DNA of 64,000 nucleotides from Rhodamnia argentea (lineage: Eukaryota; Streptophyta; Magnoliopsida; Myrtales; Myrtaceae), in NCBI RefSeq assembly GCF_020921035.1, contig NC_063152.1:16878001-16942000 (forward strand). Reading direction: 5' to 3'. This document shows, one piece after another, positions 36,904 through 48,848 of this stretch. Position 1 is the first letter of the stretch, and the number at the start of each line of letters is the position of its first letter. Under the pieces are notes generated by a model. The model did not search any database and was not told the DNA's origin. It saw only the letters and a program-made list of their open reading frames with translations. The position numbers were made by a program, and so were the translations under genes.

Positions 36904-38372
36904 TTAATTCTTGGGCCTAATGAGAACACCCTTGAGGACAAGCCCACTCTTCCAGTGCCGACCCTCAATCTCAAACATGGACACCTCCATCTCTCCCTCC
37001 TTACACTCTGATGTGCTCACTTCTCCTGCTTTGATCTCTATCCAGTTCTCCCTCGGCTTCCCCCTCAGATTCTCCTTGTGCTCTTGCTTCCTCCCGCCCG
37101 GGAGCTTCACCCGGAAGTTCACCGGAACTTCCCACCCGTAACCCGACGATCGTACTAAGATCAAGAAGACCACTTCATAGGTTGTCTCCGGGGACAGCTT
37201 CGACAGGTCGAACCTGCCGTTCGCATCCAGCCAGCACACATTGAGCAGCTCGGCCAGTTCCACCGGGGCTTCGTCGCTGCGAAACTTTGACCGCGGTTGT
37301 TAGGGGGAATTACCAAAACATCATTAAGCAGCGTAACGACATGAGTTCATTAGGATTGGTAAAATCATATGTGCTTTTCACCTGGGTGCATCTTTCTCGG
37401 CAAACCATCGCCAGTAAGTGTTGTTCTCAGCCCAGGCGATAGAGAGGCCTCGTGCATATAACATGAAGCACTTCTTCTTCGATTCCTTTTCAACCCAGTG
37501 TTTCTGCCAAAACATTAATGATTTAATTAGGAAAACATTACATTTTCTAATTTGCTCGCCAGCTTCTCCTATCTAATCGAAAATCAAAAGTTAATTCGAA
37601 GAAATAATTCACCGTCCATGTGACGCACTTTAATTACCGAAAGTTCATACGTAAAAAGCAAGCAAACTAGAGCACTATAATCTCGCTTCCGACGATCATG
37701 GGTCTTTCGGCGTGGATTTGAGCAAAGAACAAACCTTTATTTTGCATAGTGTTTATAGGTGAAGATTATAGATTAGTAGGAAGTTAAGAAGCAAGAGATC
37801 TTTAATGTTCAATTGCTATTCATAATCACTGTCTTGTTGTGAGAAGTGATTTCTCATGGCATAATATGTATTAATGAGGGATAAGTGAACTGGAAATCCT
37901 AAAACTTGTCGCGAAAGTGCAATTGAGTCCTAAAATTTGTTCTCAAAGTGCAATCGCGTTATAAAACTTTCAAAAAGTACAATCAACGGACGGACTTGAT
38001 TTCATCAATTTGACAAGCTTGATTGCACTTTTGGAAAGTTTTAAGACTCAATTGCACTTTCGCGACAAGTTTCGAGGATTCAATTGCACTTTCGTAACAA
38101 ATTTTAGGACTTCCGGCACACTTGTTCTTACTAATTATTGGGAAAAAGGGTGGGAAGCATATGGAGTGGAGTGGACTTACCATGGTCCTATTGTTCAAGA
38201 AAACACCAGCAAAGAGCTGATCAGGAATTGGTGGTGAATGAGACTCGGTCAAATCATGTGGATGATGACCCTCTTCTCCTTTGGCTTCTGATCCTCTCTC
38301 TGGTTTGGAATTCTCTTCAGTTATGGTGATCTCTCTCTGTGTGTCATCTCCTTGAGACCACCCTGTTCCCAT
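36904..38372 (-). CDS. Phloem protein 2-like (PP2-A) lectin
   Basis: Minus-strand exons 38181-38372, 37382-37503 and 36904-37276 join to 228 residues in the three-exon pattern common to PP2 genes. The PP2 domain starts near residue 56 and shows the hallmarks CFMLYARGLSIAW, TYWRWF, ELLNVCWLDANGRF and, near the C-terminus, EVSMFEIEGRHWKSGL. PP2 proteins are carbohydrate-binding (Nictaba-like) proteins of companion cells and sieve elements that take part in sieve-element plugging and defence. The N-terminal 50 residues are acidic and polar with no signal peptide, so the protein is cytosolic. It lacks the TIR or F-box domains of other PP2 groups, hence type A. Intron 1 holds a small foldback MITE. 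The specific A-subgroup number cannot be fixed by eye. Confidence 0.93.
37882..38125. mobile_element. Foldback MITE in PP2-A intron 1
   Basis: The left arm reads aagtgaactggaaatcctaa, then aattgagtcctaaaatttgt. The reverse complement of the right arm reads aagtgtgccggaagtcctaa, then aattgaatcct. The phrase (g)aaagtgcaattgagtcc is repeated within each arm. The whole 240-bp unit can fold on itself. It lies inside the intron and does not touch splice sites. Confidence 0.72.
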
Positions 38373-39311
38373 CTTCTCTTTCGTTTCTCAAAGCTTCCCC
38401 TCTTTCTCCACTACTACATATGTAGCATCTTGTTCTGATGAGAACAAAATTCTTTCTTGAAAAGAAAAATACAACTGATTTTTAAAAGATTTTATTCCCT
38501 TCTTGTGGATGAATTTGAGATGGAATAAACGCCTTTTTCCATCTTTAGCCCATCTTCAAGGGGATAAAAAGCCGATGTTCGTTGATTGGCCTTGAAGAAA
38601 AGGTTATACTAAAGCACGGTCTTTCTGCATGTTCTTGGAGTAAATGCAATCTGATGTGCTGTGCTGGAATGAGGGAGAGTATGACATGGTGGCGTTACAA
38701 CTTGGGAAGGGAACTAACTTTCTATTAGTGAACTGAAAACTATGTTTATACCAAACTATCAAGAAACACTCTGGAAGCCAATTATAACTAATGCCAGACC
38801 ATCATTTTATGATTCTAATATCAATCAAATCACAAACGGTGGCGGAACTCGTGTGTCGTTCTGGATTCCTTCAATCTCCCGCCGTATTACCGCATTTTGT
38901 CATGGAGAAAGGATGAAAAGGAACGTATCATTGTATGATTCCGAATTGTTAGGTTGGGGGGGGAGGGAAGAGAGAGAGAGAGAGAGAGAGAGAGGGGCCG
39001 CTCTATTTGACAGTAACTGGTAGTGAAAGTACTAAAGCAGTGCTTAAATACGCTATACACTGCTGACGAATCCCCAACAACTCCGAGCTGTACAAAGCAC
39101 CAACCTATACTCTAAAACCCCATGAAGTCCCTCATGAATTCCCATCTACTTCACCGCCCCTGTTGAGGAATGCCAGTCTCAAGTTTCAGAACTCAAGGGA
39201 TCTTGATCAATCTACCTTGTGATATAGTACTTGGCCGATGGCCACGGTCAGCTAAAAGCTAAAGACGGGACATGATGAGCTCCTACCTTTTATCTACCAG
39301 CGATGAAATGA
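38373..39311. other. Spacer: PP2-A promoter and EXO84 3' region
   Basis: No exon is recognised. A GA microsatellite lies at about 38969-38992. The side next to 39311 is probably the EXO84 3' UTR. Confidence 0.5.
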
Positions 39312-42300
39312 CTAGATGACTCGGGTATGTACGTAAATATCTTCGCTCTCAGGGTCGGTGAACATGGGGCTTTCAAGTTCTCCCATGCTCGCAGAAGCAA
39401 ACGATTCGACGGATTCGACCGTCGAAAGGGAAGAAGCAGTCTCGTCGGTATCGGAGATGATATCATCATGTATGATGTGGTCCTCGTCAATTTCGGAGGT
39501 GTCTGAACCTGATGTTCCTAGAAGCTTGTTTATTGCCAATTTTGCCGTTTCGACAAACCATTCATCCACCGGGAGGGTACTACAAAAAGAGGAGTAGAGG
39601 AGAAAGCAGTATTTAGTTTTTAAGTAATATGGAAGAGAGAGAGAGAGAGAGAGAGAGCATTGAATGATACCTCTGAGGGTCTATGCCTCTAGCAGAAAAC
39701 GTCCTGATTGCTCGGGCAATGATGGCTGATGCAATCTGGTGCACATGCCGAGATGGATAACCAGCAAAGCGCGCTATTTCAACAGTGAAGTGCATATCAA
39801 GAATCAACTGCATCAAATCAATCACATGGCCAGAGCAAATTAGTATCGCGTTATCTTCAAACCCGAATAATCTGAAAAAAGTGGGTAGATGGCAAAGGAT
39901 TTTGCTTTATTTGAACAACGGATTGCAGAAATAAATAGTTTGTATCACCTATTTAGGACAAGAGCTAGAAAAACCTTACTTGAAAGAGAGACAGACCAGT
40001 AAATGTTTGAAACTATGCAGTTTTAAATTTGGGATCTAATATATCCATGATCGAAATATCAGCTGCTCAGCAGATGAAGAGAACGAAGCCACAAATTTCC
40101 CAGTCATCTGGACATAACATGAGTTCTAAGCAATCCACCGCTGCATATAGTGTTATGATTGTTAAAACTAGTACTTAAGTGGCGAATAATAGCTGGCCGA
40201 CATCCTATGATAAGCTTGTGCCCTGCTAGTACTAAAGCAGTATCAGTTACGAAAACAGAATTAACAATCTTATGTCGAGGCTTCAGACGAGGCAAACTCA
40301 ATGTCCATAGGTGTGCCACCAGCAAAAGGATGGAAATCAAGGACCACGCTAATCCTGTGTAGGAGTTATTCTGGTGCTGGAAGCAAAAATATCTAAATAG
40401 TGACCTCCAGCAAATTTTTCTCGAAGCAGCTCATCTCAACATACTTTAAGTCCATCCACTCTTATAGAGAGGAGAAAAAATGTCATGGATCAGATACCTG
40501 TTGCAAACCAAGTGGCTGAATAGCAGATGAATCATCTTCAAACGCACTCCAGAATTCCTGCTCTTCAGACAACCACATCACCACTGTTTCCGTAAGCCTG
40601 GCAAGCAATATCTTTTGTATTTTTTCTCTTTCAAGTAAAACATCTCCAGCTACAGTAGCTAACTGCTGCAACTTAGCAAATAAAGCCTGCAGCAAAATCA
40701 TCAAGATATATTGTTCAAGCATCAGAAAAGAAAATAAGGTGAAGAGCTGCTATATTTGTTTTAGCATCATCAAAATATTTTGTTTCTTGCACCGTGATGT
40801 TTATGTTAGAAGTCGTGCTCTTCTCTCTCAAAATGTTGTAGTTACCAAGCATCATCCAAACATAAGGAAAATAGAGATAAAGACACAAGACAGCCAGAAG
40901 CACAAGCCACCAAGAAAAAATTCTAATAGATTGGTTAAACATGCAAGAAGAGAACTTTCTTTTTCAGGCAGAAAACTACGGACATCTATATTGGAAATAA
41001 CAGAACCTGAAATGGAAGTGATGGCAGGGGATCAGAATCCAAATATTGATCTTCCACACTCTCACTCAAATAAATCTGTGCGTTCAATCGTGTTTTCCCT
41101 TCTCTTGAATAGATGAAACTCAAGACATATTGCCTGCAGAAATGATCTCTAAGCTTGTCAAACGAATGTTGTAGGTGGCGCCTCCACTCCTTTACTTCCA
41201 CAGGAAGGGGTGTACTAGGAGAAGCATTTTCCATGGCTCCAGCCACTAGTTCCTTGCTTTCGCTCTGTGGATTCCAGAGGTTCCAGATGGCATCTGGTAA
41301 CAGTTCATCAAAAATAGTGTAAGCCATTCCCAGGAGCGCAAGCTGCTGCGAATCCGTCTCAGCTCTGAAGGGTAACAGCTCCTTAAGTTCAGTAAGATTG
41401 TCATCGTCGGATGGACCTGGTAAGGCTTTGTTCAGAGCATCGACATATTTATCGTATAGTTGTGAGATTCTATTTAAAATGTTTGCTCCAAAATGCACGA
41501 GAGCAAGTGGAGTCAGCTGTCCTAGTATTTCCTGCAAAGGAACATCCATGAGCAGGAACAAAGTAGCAACCACAATGCAAGAAAATTACTTCTCAAAGAG
41601 TACTAAATGTAGTCTAGTATGACTCATTTTGACCCAAAAAAAAGGAAGAAAGAGGTCCCGTTATTCAACAGTTGGATACTTATATGAAAATTTACAAACT
41701 TATGACAGCTATTGTGATTTTTGTACAAAGATAAAATAGTCATAAGAAAACAAAACTGAGGAGGGAGAAACTAGATTACTTACGTCAATAATGTACATAA
41801 ATTTCAGTCCATTGTCAATGAGAGCATCATCAGATGATGTTGCAAAGGCAGATAGTGGACAGACAAAGCGGGGTGACACTGGCAAGTTCTCTTCGCTTTC
41901 TAGCAGGTTAAGAACTGCTTTCCTAGCCCGTCTAAAATTCAGCTCCAATACTTCCTCAATATATGGGCGCAAGAGCACCAGAAGTAACTTCGAGAGTTTA
42001 AGGCCTTGTGATTCCAACAATGAACAGTAACTAAGACTTGCCTGTATGCAGAGACATGCGGCATGTAACGCAGAAACTGTTTCAGAAGATGGCGCATTTT
42101 CTTTAACCAGACGGACAAAATACTCAATTTCCCATTCTGCCCATTGAACAACTCTGTTGGTATAAGCAGGATTATCACCAAATACCAAACCTGATTCTTT
42201 TGTTATGGCAGAGATGCCAGAGAATACTAGTTTAGCTAGTGTGGCTGAAAATATTCTTGGGCACAAAGAAGATGAAGGAAGAAAAACATCAATCCTCGTC

Positions 42301-45300
42301 TGGAGACGGGAACCAAAGGATTTCAGCAACAGCTGATGAGCTGAAGGACCTTTCCCAAGTTTAATCAAAAAAGAAAGTGCTTTTCTACGTTCATCTATAT
42401 TAACTAAAGGCTGCTCCGCAAGCTCAACTAGCTGATCCTCAACTGTTGCCTTTCTTTCCAGGAAAGCTAATCTATATGAGTGTGCCTCCTCAGATAAATT
42501 GTCAGCAGAGCCCTTTAGCTCTGGAGTTTTTCTCTCTTCTGCAACTAGAGCCTCCATTGCTTCCTCCACTTTGTGCTCAGCCAGGAGAACATCAATGTTG
42601 TCCAAGAGTATCATCCTTTCGTTACACAGCACACTTGGTGTCGAATCTTGTTCTTCACAAACCAGAGGGTTTTCCTCAGCAACATCATTCACACTGCAAG
42701 ATTTGTTCCAATCTTCCAATTCGCTACAGACACCAGTCACCAAATCCTGCACAAGCAAACCTTGGGAAGAAATGTGTTTCTGCATCTCAGTTAGTTCATG
42801 CTTCATCTCCACAACTTCCTCTGAAATTCTGCAATCAGAGGCATATATAAGTACATGCATTGCCCAAGTTATACATTTAGAAAGGAAAGAGATACCTTAA
42901 GTACAATAAAGCAATGGAACTTTACAAATGAGGAAATTATTTCACAGAACCTGAATAAAAGAATCATAATATGTAATCACAAACTAAAAGAAAAACTCTC
43001 CTACTTCATTCAAGAAATGTTAGTATATTGATATGCTTAATTGCTTATACTTAATGGGATTTCCAAATTGTACAAAATTGCACGCTCCATCACATCACTG
43101 ACACATTCCACTGAATTTGTATGGCCAAGGAAACGATTTACCTTTTTTAGAACGGAGATAAAAAAAGGTACCACCTTTTTTAGGTATTGGGGATGGCCCC
43201 CGGACATCTGAATGAATTAAATCAAAAGTGAAAGGTTTTGTTACTGCAAACCGTGGCTGGGCCAAGGAAGCAATTATAGGAGACTTGGATTTAGCTAATA
43301 CCCCCGCACAGGTTTCAGTCTCTATCTACGATCAGATCCTTTCTGAACCCCCCGCTATCAAAGAGAAGCTTTTTCCTATACTCTAGTTGCAAGTCACAAT
43401 TCAAACCTAGCTTCAGGGAATTCGCGGCAAAGAGAGCCAATGGGGGTTTCGGTTCTTTGATCGAGTCGAGGTTTTTATTCTTCCAACGAAGTCCTTTGCT
43501 TTTGCTGGGGGCAGAGAGTACGTCCATCCTTTTTTAGTCGAGGAAAGTGAAGTTGACTATTGGATAAAAATAGGCAAGCCCTACTAGTACAATAGTATAA
43601 GGAACTAAAGGGCGTTTTCAGCTTACTCTGCTACAGCGGACCGTTAGCAGGGTGCCGCGCTATCCCTGCAAATGAAGATATATTTACCTTAAACACATAA
43701 GGCTCTCACCAAGTAAGCAAGACTAGCTGGCTGGGTGAAAACATCCGACTTTTCGATGGAAGTGGCACTAGCCTCTCTATTCTAATCTAATCTATTGAAT
43801 CTATTTTCTTCGTAGAATCAACTCCTGGAATATTCTTATTCTTTGAGTTCACAAAACACTACAACGGAAGGTATTGACATAGAGAGCGCCCTGGATGTTG
43901 AACCACATTCAGAAGAGCGTGCTTGCTCACTCTTGTCGGAGCCTTCTTCTCCAAAGAGATGACCGGCAACCGACATGACGTCCTTTCTTTTCCTGCTTCT
44001 TTTCATCTTCGTTTTCGATCTCTGTTTGCGCGGATGGAATACTGCTTTCGCTATTGCACCAGAAAAAAGCAAAGTTTTCCACGCGGTTTAAGCAAAAGCC
44101 ATGACAACCAGCCCGCAAGCTACTCGATTTTCTTTTATTAGCTGCTATTGATTCTTTTATAGATTATAGATGCTACTTACTTACAATGTTTTCTTTCACA
44201 AGGTAGCGGAAGATCAATTCAGGGCGAGACAAAGACCCTTTCTGTCAAGGAAACGATTTACCTTTTTTAGAATGGAGATAAAAAAAGATATGTGCAAAGT
44301 ACAGCTTTCCATCCCAAATTCAACTAACTTAACGTGTTATATAAAGCATCCAAGATAACTCTTGCCAGGAAGTAGACGTTATTTAAGCCATACATAAACC
44401 AGAATAACTCTTGGCAAGAAAATAAATTCATACACAGACATCAGTGGTGGACTTATTTCTTTCAAAACATATGCATTTCAAATTCAATTTTGAAAAGTCA
44501 ATAGGATGACTGATTACCAAAAAAAAAAAGAAAAGAAGAGGAATCAGAGAGAAAGAAAAACGAATCTCAGAACAGAGAGTCTAAATAGTTGCAAAAACCT
44601 TTGTAAAAAAGGAAAAGGCAAAAAAATCACAACTCTTGCAGATTATTGCAATCTCAAACATGGTAATGCCAGAAATAAACACTAGACAAAATGGTAGCCG
44701 AACCACTAAAGATAATTCTTAGGATCATAGGCAGGTTAAATTGCGGAAATTTACTACCTTAAGAAAGCCAGGTATTTTGTGCGCATGTTACCACAAAAGT
44801 TTTCAACTGCATCTTTCAGATCCAAGAGTTCACAACAAAGCTTTCTAATGCCCTGCAGCATACAATAGACGTGATTATAGTATGAGATACCATGATCTTG
44901 CAGTTCCAGTATCATAAGCAAAAACAGAACTGCAGGAATCAAAAAGAATAATTCCAAAGGTTCCACACCTTAGTCGAAAATCCATAATACATAAGTTAAA
45001 TCAGCAGCAACTTTAGATGCCAACACAGTAAAAAAATTTCAGGCTAACAAGATGTATTATACTGCCCAGTATGTCTCAAATACAGTGCTTGCATAGTTGA
45101 TAGGTTCAGGTCCAGTTCTTAACCGATTGATCAACACTGGTGAATATACTGAACCATAATGTCAAAAAATGTATCCAAAACTAGGACAATTTTATCAATT
45201 AAGTACGGAAGCATTGATGTCTAGCTGATTTGGGTAGAGCTAGTTTTGGAACAGGTGAATATTCTGGTTGTCCCAATCCCATCTTGTTTTATCCCATTTG

Positions 45301-47257
45301 ACGTACAATCGTCATACAGTGAAGTCATTCACTTAGCTTATCTGTAATGCGATACATTCATTTTCTAAGTCGCAAGCTATTATCTTATACAAATGACACA
45401 AGGACATAGCATTGATACACCGCTTATTATGACCTCCAAGTATGCCTTTGGAGATGATCAGAATTGAACAACATCTTTCAAAAATTGAGTTAAACAGTGA
45501 GAATTGAAATTGTTCACATGACTAGATATAGAAGAATAGACACATTGTTCATGCTATAGTCTTACCAGAATCTACAGGATTCAATAAAATATCATACATT
45601 CAGACTAAGTGAACCGTGATTCTGCACTGAGTTAAAAGATTCATTGAGGAGTTCGAGTCTTTCAGGCCTTTAACTTAATCCAATACATGATGTCTTATCT
45701 CTTTGTATAGCAACAAAAGCAAACGATGTCATTTTCTTGGCAACAGCAAGAAGCTGTTGTGTTAAATACTGCTATGAGCTACAAAAGTGTGGCTCCTAAA
45801 AAAAAAATGCAAACTTTGTGGACTCTCCCCAATTGTAACACGTGCCTTGAGACTATGAGTTCCAGAACATCTTAACACTTGATGCAGTGCTTAAGCATCA
45901 AGAGAGAGGACTAAATCCCAACTCTAAGCTGGAGATGAACTTCACCAAGTCAGTTGATTCTTAAAATATAGTTGACATGCCCTTCTGGACATAAATTTAT
46001 GCCCATCTGAGTCATTTTTCAAGGGAGCAAGATCGGTCTTGGAATTGCAGTCAGGACAATACAGCTTTTATCAGCAATTCACATAACATCAACCAGAAGC
46101 ATTCTTGCTGGAAGAACCAAATTAGGACAAGCAATCAGAGTACACACAATATCCACTTGTAGATCTCTAAACCAATGAGCAAACGGCGCTAAAGCAATGG
46201 CATGACCATTTAGGCTTGACACCAATAACTGCACCAACAATAACAAAAGTTTCGAGACAACTTTTAATGAAACAAGTTAACTCCAAGCACTGTTTAGATT
46301 AGTTAGTTTTAATTGTGCGCCATGGAAACTTTCAATAAAAAAGGAGGCCAATTAAACAATTTTTTCAAAAACAATGAGGAACTAGCTCTTCCACAAAGCA
46401 ACATGCTGAGATTATTATTGAGATGGACCAACATTTCCATCTTTCTCCTCATAAGCACAAATTCCCCAGTCATATTGGCGTAACTTTAAAGATCTACGGT
46501 GAACAAGAAACACTACTTTTCTCATCTAACAAAAGGCGCATGAGAAGTCTGTTGATCACCACAAAGTAGGTGGTTGATCATCCACTGAACATTCGCACCT
46601 CATTTAGAACGAAGGAAGTTACTAGTTTTGTGGCCCTGGAGAAGTAAATGCAGTAGTCGGGATTCATAGAAACGACACCCAGCAAACTAGCAGCAAGCTC
46701 AATACAAGCTTGAAGAACTCCAGCAGCAAGAATATGCACATAAAATTCCAATAGGAGTACAAAAGAGTGCTGACATAGGGCGCCCACTTCTGCGGTTTTA
46801 GACCCAAAAGATAGCTTCACCATCTTTCCCTCTTCATCTCTATGGAAGAATTCATCAGAACGTCGCACAAATCAACAAACCCCAGATATTTCAACTGATC
46901 GAGACCAATGTAGTATACCAATTGGAGAACAAGAACAGAAAACTACAAATGCCCAAATGCAAAGCTCAGAAGAACATCCAAATCCTGATGGTCTTTAGAA
47001 GGAACAAACAAAATGTTACACAACCTGTTATTGAATGAAGAACTTCGCATCCTTCAGCCAAGCAAACATACTTGAGTTCCGAAACTAGAAATTTCTATTC
47101 CGAGACATCCGACAAGAAGATGAAAAATCCAGAGAGAGAGAGATGAGAGAAAAAGAGAGACCTTTTCAGTTCGAGACTGATAAACCGAGTCGATCTTGGA
47201 CTGTGAAGTGATGCTCTCGATGGATGGGAAGTCGTCATCTTCCTCACTGCTCTCCAT
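39312..47257 (-). CDS. EXO84C: Exocyst complex component EXO84 (EXO84C type)
   Basis: Minus-strand exons 47162-47257, 44758-44852, 42828-41784 (one large exon), 41531-41007, 40686-40498, 39807-39671 and 39579-39312 join in frame to 784 residues, the usual EXO84 size. EXO84 is one of eight exocyst subunits that tether secretory vesicles to the plasma membrane for polarised secretion. The N-terminus [15 protein letters not shown] and the segment [20 protein letters not shown] lead into a coiled-coil-prone region (about 33-200: [20 protein letters not shown]) typical of the Vps51/EXO84 fold; the rest is the helical EXO84 C-terminal domain ending in an acidic tail. Introns 1 (2.3 kb) and 2 (1.9 kb) are large. 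Intron 2 contains an organelle-like insertion (43126-44288). The assignment to the C paralogue rests on the N-terminus and conserved segments recalled from Arabidopsis At1g10180. Confidence 0.93.
43126..43168. repeat. Left copy of 43-bp direct repeat flanking organelle-like insert
   Basis: It starts caaggaaacgatttaccttt and ends gataaaaaaagg. It recurs at 44246-44288 with a change of aacgg to aatgg and a differing end. Confidence 0.85.
43169..44245. other. Organelle-like (probably mitochondrial) insert in EXO84 intron 2
   Basis: This 1.1-kb stretch is less AT-rich and differs in style from the surrounding intron. Passages such as aaagggcgttttcagcttac and ccgttagcagggtgccgcgc look like plant mitochondrial intergenic DNA to me, but I cannot name a mitochondrial gene in it. 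Its left end carries, on the minus strand, a Copia integrase-like scrap ([15 protein letters not shown] near 43185-43235), and plant mitochondrial genomes often hold such scraps. Two open frames on the minus strand (43315-43527, 43836-44072) have no domain I recognise. It lies between two copies of a 43-bp direct repeat. Confidence 0.42.
43185..43235 (-). pseudogene. Copia integrase fragment
   Basis: The minus strand encodes [20 protein letters not shown], matching the first catalytic-Asp segment of Copia integrases (consensus FDLVHSDVWGP). Only about 20 codons remain. Confidence 0.6.
44246..44288. repeat. Right copy of 43-bp direct repeat
   Basis: It matches 43126-43168 almost completely. 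Separation of the copies is 1120 bases. Confidence 0.85.
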
Positions 47258-48093
47258 CTCCCTCTCTCTCTCTCTCTCGCTCTCTTCCCCTGTCACTAAG
47301 CTGCTAGGTTTTCGGATTTTGCCCACTTCCTCAGCTGCTGCTAATTCACGGATCGTTCGAGCGAAAGCAAGAAAGGAAGAAATTTGACGAGGGAAAAGGT
47401 CGAGATTTGGAACGAGCGCGACTACACAAGCAGCAGCAAGAACTGAAGTGAAACTGAACTGAAGAACGAAAAATGGACCCCTCCCGGCTCCGTCGGACAA
47501 GACGCTGAGAACGAAATGGATTTGATAGCGAGCGAGCCTCACCAGCGAGACATCATGTGGCAACTAACGTGTGTGTGTATATATATATGTCTGTTAAGAA
47601 ATCTAAGATTTTGTCTTTCCAATTGGCCCCTATGACACCATCTATCATTTTCCCGTTGGTATACTAGGAAAGAAAGTACAAAAAAAAGACCAAAAAAACT
47701 ACGAGAAGCTCCTGCATTTTGTTGTAACCCTAGTTCAAAGCGTGTTTCAAAACCGATTTAACGCTCTCGACCCAACTCGAACCGATCGGCGATAGTAGTT
47801 GGCACTATCAAAATGATTGGCTTAGTGATAAAAGGTCGTCTATCTTACGCAAGATCCCGAGCTCGATTCACATCGACGACAAATCTCTTAAAATTCATGT
47901 ACTTGTGCCACCGTCCACCGTCCATGTAGAAAAATCTCCCGAAGTCTGACTTCACACCACCCACACGCCCAAGTCTGCCACCACCTCCTTTGCCGTCTCG
48001 GAAACCGAATCTCGCCAATGTTATGGAAGTTCCTGGATCATGTGAAATAAGAATAGTATCAAAGGCATCCTCCCTTTCTCTTTCTCTCTCTTC
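47258..48093. other. EXO84 5' region and spacer
   Basis: A GA/CT run at about 47258-47281 lies in the EXO84 leader. A short ta run at 47576-47589 follows. Farther on is repeat-like spacer, reaching the Copia insertion. No gene is seen. Confidence 0.5.
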
Positions 48094-48098
48094 CGACC
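48094..48098. repeat. Left 5-bp target-site duplication of Copia element
   Basis: cgacc directly precedes the TG of the 5' LTR and is identical to 56202-56206. Confidence 0.88.
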
Positions 48099-48794
48099 TG
48101 TTGAGTCCCTCACAATTAGAGAGGACAATGTAAAATATGTGTAGTAGATGACATAAAAGAAAGAAAAAAAAAAGGAGAAAAGAAAAGAATATCGGGGGAT
48201 ATCGGGAGAAAAATCAAAGCAATCTCCCAAGTCGTACAAAATCAAGAGGTATGGGGAGATCATCGGATGTGATTTTCCAAGTGATACGAATTTAGGAAAA
48301 TTTGGGAGATAAAGTGATCTTTTAAAATCTTATGGAATTAGAAGATTATCAAAAGCGATCTTTCAGATTTTGCAATTGAGATTGCATCTCCTCCTATAAA
48401 TAGGAGTCGTTCACAATGGAGAAAACGGTAGCAAGAAGTTCAGAGTATAGTCGAAGAAACAGTTTTTATTCTTCCAATAGAGTTTTTCTTTGAGCGAATT
48501 ATCTAATTTGTGAGAGATCTAGATCCACAAATTAAAGTGAGAGATCTACCTTCGGGTGAAGTTGTAATCCCATTATTTGCTATAGTAGAAGTTTGGGTTT
48601 GGAGTGGACTACCGTCCTGTGATTTTTCCCTTCACATTGGAAGGGTTTCCACATTAAAATTTTGGTGTTCTTTATTCTTTATTCTTTATTTTTACAACTT
48701 TACGTCGATATTTTTATCCTATTTAATTCTCACAGAAGCGATAGTGGAAAAATTATTTAGGGTTTTCTCCGCAAATATCATTTTTTCCCCTACA
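48099..48794 (+). repeat. 5' LTR of Copia element
   Basis: 696 bp, starting TGTTGAGTCC and ending CCCCTACA. It holds a TATA box within a near-palindrome at 48391-48406. Confidence 0.92.
48395..48403 (+). promoter_or_regulatory. TATA box of Copia 5' LTR
   Basis: tataaatag lies in the context ctcctataaataggag, at mid-LTR as expected for the U3/R boundary. The corresponding stretch is deleted from the 3' LTR. Confidence 0.6.
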
Positions 48795-48796
48795 AG

Positions 48797-48809
48797 TGGT
48801 ATCAAAGCC
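48797..48809 (+). other. Primer-binding site, initiator Met-tRNA type
   Basis: tggtatcaaagcc begins two bases after the 5' LTR. It is the usual Copia PBS complementary to the 3' end of initiator methionine tRNA (TGGTATCAGAGC), with one mismatch. Confidence 0.88.
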
Positions 48810-48848
48810 AATTCTTCTATATATCATTTTTTTTTGGTGCAGAATTAA

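Noticed and set aside
43315..43527. 70-codon minus-strand frame as a mitochondrial gene
   Set aside because: The frame is open and the neighbourhood looks organellar, but I cannot match it to any known mitochondrial protein.
46578..46868. 96-codon minus-strand frame in EXO84 intron 1
   Set aside because: No family resemblance; EXO84 exons 1 and 2 already join in frame with the conserved sequence.
48797..48809. Candidate tRNA-related sequence
   Set aside because: It is the retrotransposon primer-binding site only; no tRNA cloverleaf surrounds it.
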